Below the pieces are notes generated by a model, which was not told the DNA's origin, searched no databases, and worked only from the letters and a program-made list of their open reading frames with translations. Positions 57,801 to 64,000 of a stretch of DNA of 64,000 nucleotides are shown in pieces. The stretch spans positions 496,001 to 560,000 of the forward strand of contig JAYJMM010000100.1 in the NCBI GenBank assembly GCA_037349105.1. The letters run 5' to 3'. The stretch's first letter is position 1; every line of letters starts with the position of its first letter. The position numbers and the translations under genes were made by a program. Source of the DNA: Limnomonas spitsbergensis. Its lineage: Eukaryota > Chlorophyta > Chlorophyceae > Chlamydomonadales.

Positions 57801-60800
57801 GACGGATACCGCATCTTGGGTGGCCATAGAGGAAAGCAAGTCGGGAGTTGAGGTCACAAAGTTGACGCAACCAACCACAGCCTCACGCGAGAGGGCCAGG
57901 CAGGGCGAACCGGAGGTAGACCACCATGGGAGTTGAGGTTTGAGCGCTGGCAGTCCTGGATGGTGGGGTGCGGGTGGGTCAGAGGCCCCCTAATGCACGC
58001 CAGCGGCCCTTCACCCTCAACCCTGTAAACCTCGAGACCCTTGACCTTCAACCTGTTACTCAAAAGCAGCATGCTGCTGTCGCTGGTCAGATGATTCCGC
58101 TTACCCTAAATGTTGCCCTGAAGCGGCCTGCCGCCTAAGCTGGACTGACGTTTCACTGATGGACAGATAATTCCAAACGGTCATCACCTTCCTTTCCCCC
58201 AAACGTCAGTCCTGGCTGGGGGGGACGGGTGGGCCGACGGCCCGTTGTTGCCAGCCATCGGCCCCAAGCTCCCAAACCGTAACCTAAACCTTGCAGCTAG
58301 AGAGCGGCCCAATATCTTAGCTGGGCTAAGGTTTCACTAATAGAGAGATGAGACCACAAGGCTGATCACCTCCGTAAGTTCATAACGGCGGTCCTAGCCG
58401 GTGTGGGGCAGGGGGGTGACCGGCCTTTTCTTGCCAGCGTCTGGCTCTCAACCTGCCACCCGTAAGCTTTAGCCACCCTAGCGGCATACCGGCATACCTA
58501 ATAGCTAGGCTGAGATTTCACTGATGGGAAGAAAATTCCACACACTCACCTCAAAACGGCGGTCCTGGCCGCTGGTGGCCCATGGCGGCTGGACCAACGG
58601 CCCCTTGTTGCCAGCCTGCGGCCCAGCGGCATAGCTGCTGCTTAGCCCCTCGGAGAGAGACTTCCACGGCAGGGGTACACCCATGTCACGCAACATCACC
58701 TGAAAGGGGTTTAAGGTATTTCAGGGGTGCAGGGGTGCAGGGGTGCAGGGGTGCAGGGGTTCAGATTTGGGGGATTTAAGGTAACACGAGTTACATTTTT
58801 GATTTAGGCCCGACCCACCTCAGCACTGTACACGCCTTTAAAAAAATCTAAATACCGTTTTTTTTTTTGGGATGATATTTCTAAAATTTAACCTCTTGTT
58901 ACTAGAGGATACTTTTTTTTAAACAATTTCTTTTAAATTTAATAAAATATCTAAAACTGTAACCGGGTTCCGGAGCATCTCAATGTCCATGGCTTACAGA
59001 ATTTCACTGTTTATTGTCTAGGGTTTAGGACCTTTTGGATGCAGGTCCAGGGCCCCACCCACCTCCGCACTGTACACGCCTTTGACCGGGTTCCGGAGCA
59101 TCACAATGATCTTGGCGTCTGGCGTGACAGCAGCAATGCGTTCCGCCACGTAGGGAAGGCATGCATGGACGGGACAGGCATCAAAGCACATCCACTGCAT
59201 AGGGCAGGAAGACAGGCATGAATGGAGGTGTAAGGAGAATCAAAGCACATCCAACATGCTAGGCATGCATGGACGGGACAGGCATCAAAGTACATCCACT
59301 GCATAGGGCAGGCAGACAGGCATGAATGGAGGTGTAAGGAGAATCAAATCACATCCAACATGCTAGGCATGCATGGATGGGACAGGCATCAAAGCACATC
59401 CACTGCATAGGGCAGGCAGGCAGGCAGGCAGGCAATAATGGAGGTATAAGGGGTATACATAATCACATCCAGCAGGGAAGGCAGGCATGCATGGATGGGA
59501 CATGCATACGAACATGGATGGGACAGGCATACAAATATTGATGGGACAGGCATATCAAAACAGCCACTGCGCAGGGCAGACAAGCAGGTTAAATTGTGAA
59601 GGAGCGCATGGCAGGATAGCAGGCATGCAGACATGGATGGGACAAGCAGCAAACACACATCCACTGCATAGGGCAGGCAGAAAGGCAGGTAAGATATTAG
59701 CACATGCGTGTTTTAACTCCCCTTCCAAGGCACAGGGGAGTGAGGGATCAATGGAAACAGTTTAATTTTATTATAAAATGTTGAAACATAATAAGCGCCA
59801 TAAATCTTGTTTTTAGCTACGCTGAGGTAAAATCTTGCAAAATCTTCTGCAGATTGTGTTGATTATCGACGCAGTCTCCGGCTGAGATACATAAGTTTCA
59901 GTCCAATGATGGCAGATCTTATGATACCCCCAAGACAGCATTGGCAGATTTAATTGATGCATGCCGGAGTGGTATCCAAATCTACAGTCTCTGAGCTGTG
60001 ACAGAAGGTTGAGCGTAAAAACTCTGGGCGTAGACCCCATAGATTTTGGGGCTGCACACACCAACCTAATCCAAAAAGGGTTACAGCTTCAGGGTTTATC
60101 GCGCATCGATCACAGGGTTAAGGGTCCAGATTTATCAGACACTGACCATAGGGTTTATGGATGCACACACCCACCTTATGCACAAGGGGTTACGGCTTCA
60201 GGGATTATCACACATGGATCACAGGGTTAAGGCTCAAGATTCTGTCAGATACTGACCATAGGGTTTATGGAAGCACACACCCACCTTATCCACGCCTGCA
60301 ACCGCCTCGGCCCACCACTTGCTCATAACTGTCGGGAAGAAGGTGCGGTACAGCCCGGGGGAGTGGGCAGCCTTTGGTCCCAATACACCTACGGAGTGAA
60401 GAATGGGGTTATGGCTTTAGGGGGTAGAGGAGTGGGCAGCCTTTGGTCCCAATACACCTACAGAGTGAAGAATGGGGTTATGGCTTTAAGGGGTAGGGGA
60501 GTGGGCAGCCTTTGGTCCCAATACACCTACGGAGTGAAGAATGGGGTTATGGCTTTAGGGGGTAGGGGAGTGGGCAGCCTTTGGTCCCAATACACCTACA
60601 GAGTGAAGAATGGGGTTATGGCTTTAAGGGGTAGGGGAGTGGGCAGCCTTTGGTCCCAATACACCTACGGAGTGAAGAATGGGGTTATGGCTTTAGGGGG
60701 TAGGGGAGTGGGCAGCCTTTGGCCCCAATACACCTACGGAGTGAAGAATAAGGTTATGGCTTTAGGGGGTAGGGGAGTGGGCAGCCTTTGGTCCCAATAC

Positions 60801-63800
60801 ACCTACAGAGTGAAGAGTGGGGTTATGGCTTTAGGGGTAGGGGAGTGGGCAGCCTTCGGTCCCAAAACACCTACGGAGTGAAGAATGGGGTTATGGCTTT
60901 AGGGGGTAGGGGAGTGGGCAGCTAGGTTTTGAAGGGGGAAGGAGAGGGGCAGGGGGGGGGGGGGGAGTGGGGAAAGGGAGAAGGGGTGTAGGGGAGGGAT
61001 ACATAAGGGGAGAGAGTTGTACGTGGAGAGGGTAAACCAAGGGAAATCACGCTGTGCATGGCCTAGAAAGAAAGAAATAAAACTACACCCGGCAGGGGCA
61101 AGAGGGTTAAAGAAACAGCGCGGCATGGGCCTAGGCCGCGTCCACGCCGTCACCCTGTGCATGGCCCTAAACATGCGTGCAATCCTGCACAAATGCTGCT
61201 CCTATATTGAAAGAAGGGTGTCTCCTTGTTCCTCCTGGTACTGCAGGTCCGCTGTACAACCTTCCGCACATGCTCCACACTGGCTGTCCTCAAGTCTGGA
61301 CTAGTGTGTCTCCTTGCTTTGGACCTCGTGGTGGAGCAGGCCCACTGTACATAGCTTCCACACATTCACATACATCCGGTTCACACCTTCAAAGAAGTGT
61401 GTTTCCTTGCTTAAAACCTCGTGATACGGCAGGCCCGCTGTACCGCTCAGCGCCGGGTGGCGCTTCAGGTGCTCTGCCAGAGAGGTCGTGCCACATTTCT
61501 GGAAACATGGAAGTGTGGGTGGGCGGGCAGGAGTGGGTGAGCACAAACAGATTGAGAGACGGAGAAAAATAAATTGAGCTTTATGGGTGCGTAAAAATTG
61601 AGGAAGCAACACAGCTTGGGGCCAGAGCCACATCCGTGCTGTTACCATTCCAATGAATTGAAAGACAAGATTGGACGACGGAACTCCCGCCACACTTTCG
61701 AGCATCTGTCAGAAATGAGGCCTCAAGAGATAGCCTACACCCCGAGGACACAAGCAGGAGCAAAAACGGCAATGAAAGACACGCCCCACTGAGAATCCTA
61801 AACCACGAAACCTGAAACACGAAAACCTAAACCACGAAACCTAAAACACGAAAAACGGCATGAAAGACACGCCCCACTGAGAACCCTAAACTCTGGGCCC
61901 TGAACCCTACACCATGTGCAGCAACACCTGTTCAGCAAGCTCGTTCTTTCCCTCAAAGCCTCACACAAATTATGCTACGCCCAGTCCTTCGGCCATGAGG
62001 TCAAGGTGCGGCATGCCCTCATGCCCTAATGCCCCTCACCGGGAAACCAACGATGTAAAAGGCTGGCAGCTGCGGGCGCATAGGCAGCGTCAGCAGCCGC
62101 GTGTAGAAGTTGATGCAGTAGCTAGCTTCAAAGCCGATCCGTGCGGCGCAGCCTGAGGAGGGAGGGAGCTGGGGCTCATAGCTGCTGCCCAGAGGAGAGG
62201 CGCTGTGCATCCAAACACAAAACATTATAAGCTAATATAATGTTTAAATGCCCAATTTCCTGTGCCTCTTCGCCTTTTCTCAGCCGTCGACGAGGGCCAC
62301 AAGCGCACCCAGGCTGTTCTTCTTTGATTGTGCCTCAGGATTTCTAGGCTCGGGCGGCCTGGCCTCAAACAAATATATGAAATCAAACTTATGCATCTGT
62401 GCAGGACCTCTAATGCAGGAGCCCATGCCGCGCTGTTTCCTTAACCCTCACACCCCGGCAGTGCGTAGTTTCCTTTCTTTCTTTGCAGTAGCTGGCTTCA
62501 ATGCCGATCCTTGCAGCACAGCCTGCATCTAACCCGAAAATTGTACCCACAGTACCGCAAACGTGGCATGTAAAGGTCAGACTAAATCTTGACCTTTTGA
62601 ATTATTTAATAATAAAAAAAAACGTCGGATTACAGTATGCCATGGAGATGCTGAGTGCTTAGGAGTTAATTCAGTTACTGGCTTCAAAGCTGACCTATGC
62701 AGCAAAGGCTACATCAAAACCATACTATTTCTATTTCTATGTCATCCAAATGTCGCCCTCCAGGACCGCGCTGCTCCCTCCCTCGTCACTCTTGCCCCGA
62801 GGGAAGCCTGACCCCTGAGGGAGCGGTGCCACACTGCTCCCTTGCCCTACCCCTACGGCGAGGGAGCAGTGTGGCATCGCTCCAAACCGTAAGGGAAAGG
62901 GGTTGCGCTACACCCTCCCTTGCCTCTCACGCATTGCCCCTAGTATTCGGGTCGCCGTTCTTCCGTTCACTGTCCTAGTCTAGGTTGTGCTATAATCAGT
63001 TTTCAAGCACTTGTCCCAAGAAAGAAAGAAAAGTACGCGTGGGGGGCGTGAAAGTTAAGGAAACAGCGCAGCTTGGGCCGAAGCCACATCCGCGCCGTTA
63101 CTGTACCTGCCCCATGCATCATATGTGGTTCACCACTGGACTGTTTCACCTTTCCTGCCAGGCCCCCTATTTGTTGCGCCGTTGCAGGTGTTTCAGAGCA
63201 CAGGCCGTTTCAGGTGTTTCAGGTGTTTCAGAGCACAGGTGTTCTTGGTGTTAGGGCCAAGGTTCAGGCGGGATGGCCTCACCAGCAACGGGTCCCAGCT
63301 GCTTCCAGATGTGCGGGATGAAGGGGCAGGCCCAGTACCTGGAGGATTTAGAGGGGAGGGGGGGAGGTCAGGGCACAATAATTCACGCAGCATCATGTTT
63401 CTGTTTTGTTCAAAGTGCGTAATGGTAACGTCACCGATGTGGCTTTCTTGCCCCCCAAATCTGCCCCAGGTACAAGCAGATGTGGGGGATATGCAGAAAC
63501 TTTGTTTTCAGAAAGGGACGTTTCCTACGTTTACTGGCGATAGATTATGAAGGGGCAGGCCCAGCACCTGGCAAAGGGTTGGCAGAGGGGATGGTCAGGG
63601 CACAATAATTATCACTAAACTCCTTTAATCGCATGCCCCTCAGTGTTTTGACACACTTCAGCTACACTTCAGCTGCATTAAGGCCAGCACTGCTGCCAAG
63701 GCAGATAGCCTGTGTCGTTTTAATATACTTCAGCTGCACTTCAGCTACACTTCAGCTACGTTCTGGCCAGCGCAGCTACCAAAACGCTCAACCAGTGTTG

Positions 63801-64000
63801 TCAAGACGCATTTCAGCTTCACATCAGCCACATTCCGGCCAGTGAACAGGGGTCCTGGTGCCAATGCAAATGTTGCATACTCACAGTTTTTGCCCCAAGG
63901 GGTGTGAGGGCAGCGCCCCCAGGTGATGAGTCAGCAGGTTCGAAATATAACCATATGCAGCATTATCACGCTTAAGGTGTGAGGGCAGGATGGCCAGGGT
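54900..64000 (-). CDS. PAPS-dependent sulfotransferase, 5' end outside window
   Basis: Transfers sulfate from PAPS to an unknown acceptor, probably a carbohydrate, in the Golgi by family analogy. Exons in order: 64000-63885 (continues off the edge), 63338-63283, 62152-62040, 61498-61387, 60388-60285, 59194-59063, 58699-58550, 57413-57300, 56691-56636, 56000-55877, 55406-54900; 527 residues lie in the window and all phases agree. The 5'-phosphosulfate loop is YIVGFPKCGTTSL, split by an intron after GFP. KETHFFEGV follows. The 3'-phosphate site is PDAKIIVMLRNPVKGVYSAE. Then come YLQHFPRDNIMVVNFDDLV and FYRPSVERLQVLLGRDMGW, the usual family end. About 115 further residues, Ala/Lys/Glu-rich with KRKAAGE and ARKRIKEDEEGSDD, form an unusual tail. 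The N-terminus, and so any signal anchor, is not visible. Confidence 0.9.
55740..55876 (-). repeat. Two copies (about 56 bp) of the sulfotransferase exon 56000-55877 3' edge
   Basis: The junction ACATACCTTCATGGAGGGTG, then GCAGCGGTTGGTAT, recurs as ACGTACCTTTAAGGAGGGCG at about 55824-55860 and AATGTACCTTCAAGGAGGGC at about 55775-55812, each after AAAGAGAAA or GGAGAAAA. The donor is kept in both. Confidence 0.93.
57415..57835 (-). repeat. Three decayed copies of the sulfotransferase exon 57413-57300 5' edge
   Basis: Copies at about 57530-57585 (GTGCTGCCAGGTGGAAACGG, then AACGGCCTGAACGG), 57660-57690 (TTGGCCTGAATGG) and 57786-57835 (GAAGCTGCCCGACGGATACC, then GGGTGGCC) parallel CTGCTGCCAAGCAGATACCG, then GGGTGGCCTGAAGG, of the real junction. 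Confidence 0.82.
58130..58500 (-). repeat. Two decayed copies (about 200 bp) of the sulfotransferase exon 58699-58550 3' half
   Basis: The exon part GGCGGTCCTGGCCGCTGGTG, then CCTTGTTGCCAGCC, is mirrored at about 58380-58445 and more weakly at 58205-58265. The following intron (TTTCACTGATGG, GAAAATTCCA) is mirrored at 58325-58360 and 58148-58180, giving three units including the real one. Confidence 0.87.
58800..58990 (-). repeat. Copies of the sulfotransferase exon 59194-59063 3' edge
   Basis: CCCACCTCAGCACTGTACAC, then GCCTTT, at about 58815-58840 matches the real donor region at 59057-59082. ACCGGGTTCCGGAGCATC at 58961-58979 matches 59082-59101 of the exon. Confidence 0.88.
59140..59690 (-). 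repeat. Tandem copies of the sulfotransferase exon 59194-59063 5' edge
   Basis: The real edge is AGGCATGCATGGACGGGACA, then GGCATCAAAGCACATCCACT and GCATAGGGCAGG. The same set recurs at about 59260-59312 and 59365-59413, with decayed forms to 59690 (GGATGGGACAGGCAT repeats). Each good copy includes the acceptor. The WMCFDACPVHACL codons therefore appear several times. Confidence 0.92.
60345..60925 (-). repeat. 71-bp array, about 9 copies, of the sulfotransferase exon 60388-60285 5' edge
   Basis: Each unit contains GAGTGGGCAGCCTTTGGTCC, CAATACACCTACGGAGTGAA and GAATGGGGTTATGGCTTTA. In sense this is intron, acceptor CCGTAG, then the first 30 bp of the exon (codons VLGPKAAHSP). Copies are nearly identical (CTACGG and CTACAG variants alternate). 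The plus-strand open frame through them is a by-product. Confidence 0.94.
61200..61386 (-). repeat. Two decayed copies of the sulfotransferase exon 61498-61387 3' half
   Basis: The exon part GTGTTTCCTTGCTTAAAACC, TCGTGATACGGCAGGCCCGC and TGTAC is mirrored at about 61300-61352 (GTGTCTCCTTGCTTTGGACC, then TCGTGGTGGAGCAGGCCCAC) and at about 61218-61260. Confidence 0.9.
63545..63615 (-). repeat. Decayed copy of the sulfotransferase exon 63338-63283 5' edge
   Basis: GAAGGGGCAGGCCCAGCACC, then GGTCAGGGCACAATAATT, matches 63319-63385 around the real acceptor (GAAGGGGCAGGCCCAGTACC). Confidence 0.88.

Noticed and set aside
60267..60881. Plus-strand 204-codon frame with repeated GSLWSQYTYGVKN
   Set aside because: Antisense reading of the 71-bp exon-edge array of the sulfotransferase gene.
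1..64000. tRNA, rRNA or snRNA genes
   Set aside because: None recognised by eye; B-box-like GGTTCG strings belong to dispersed repeats without a cloverleaf I could draw.

Overview
This window is eukaryotic nuclear DNA, most likely from a flagellate green alga. The genes are split by many GT-AG introns, and all exon phases fit together. They include a plastid carotenoid isomerase, which implies a phototroph, and a Jouberin/AHI1-type ciliary protein, which implies a flagellate. Degenerate plant-type TTTAGGG motifs are scattered through introns. I cannot fix the genus. I saw no rRNA, tRNA, CRISPR array or bacterial-type operon.

Layout, left to right. (1) 88-8008, minus: prolycopene isomerase (CRTISO), 3' end off the left edge. 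(2) 8009-12722: no recognised gene, a few dispersed repeats. (3) 12723-36294, minus: complete AHI1/Jouberin-like gene, 23 exons, predicted 1,698 aa (poly-Q N-terminus, C2-like region, WD40 repeats, Pro/Ala/Gly-rich C-terminus). (4) 36295-37045: short divergent promoter interval. (5) 37046-49642, plus: complete crystallin-J1/ADP-ribosylglycohydrolase-fold gene, 10 exons, 550 aa (674 aa from an upstream ATG). (6) 49643-54899: interval between convergent genes with a decayed LINE ORF1-like remnant and many short dispersed repeats. (7) 54900-64000, minus: PAPS-dependent sulfotransferase, 5' end off the right edge. The four genes share no evident pathway.

The most striking property is in the introns. 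Almost every intron contains extra copies of the neighbouring exon's edge together with its splice site, at every stage from near-identical tandem arrays (25-bp array at 41524-42176; 71-bp array at 60345-60925; 94-bp arrays at 33261-33770 and 48060-48960) to heavily decayed single copies. I see this in all four genes and at both exon ends. It suggests that introns here grow by repeated duplication of exon-intron junctions. Several SINE-like dispersed families and an AP-1-motif satellite with a higher-order repeat are also present. Exon coordinates were derived by hand from splice sites, reading-frame phase and remembered family similarity. No alignment or search was run.
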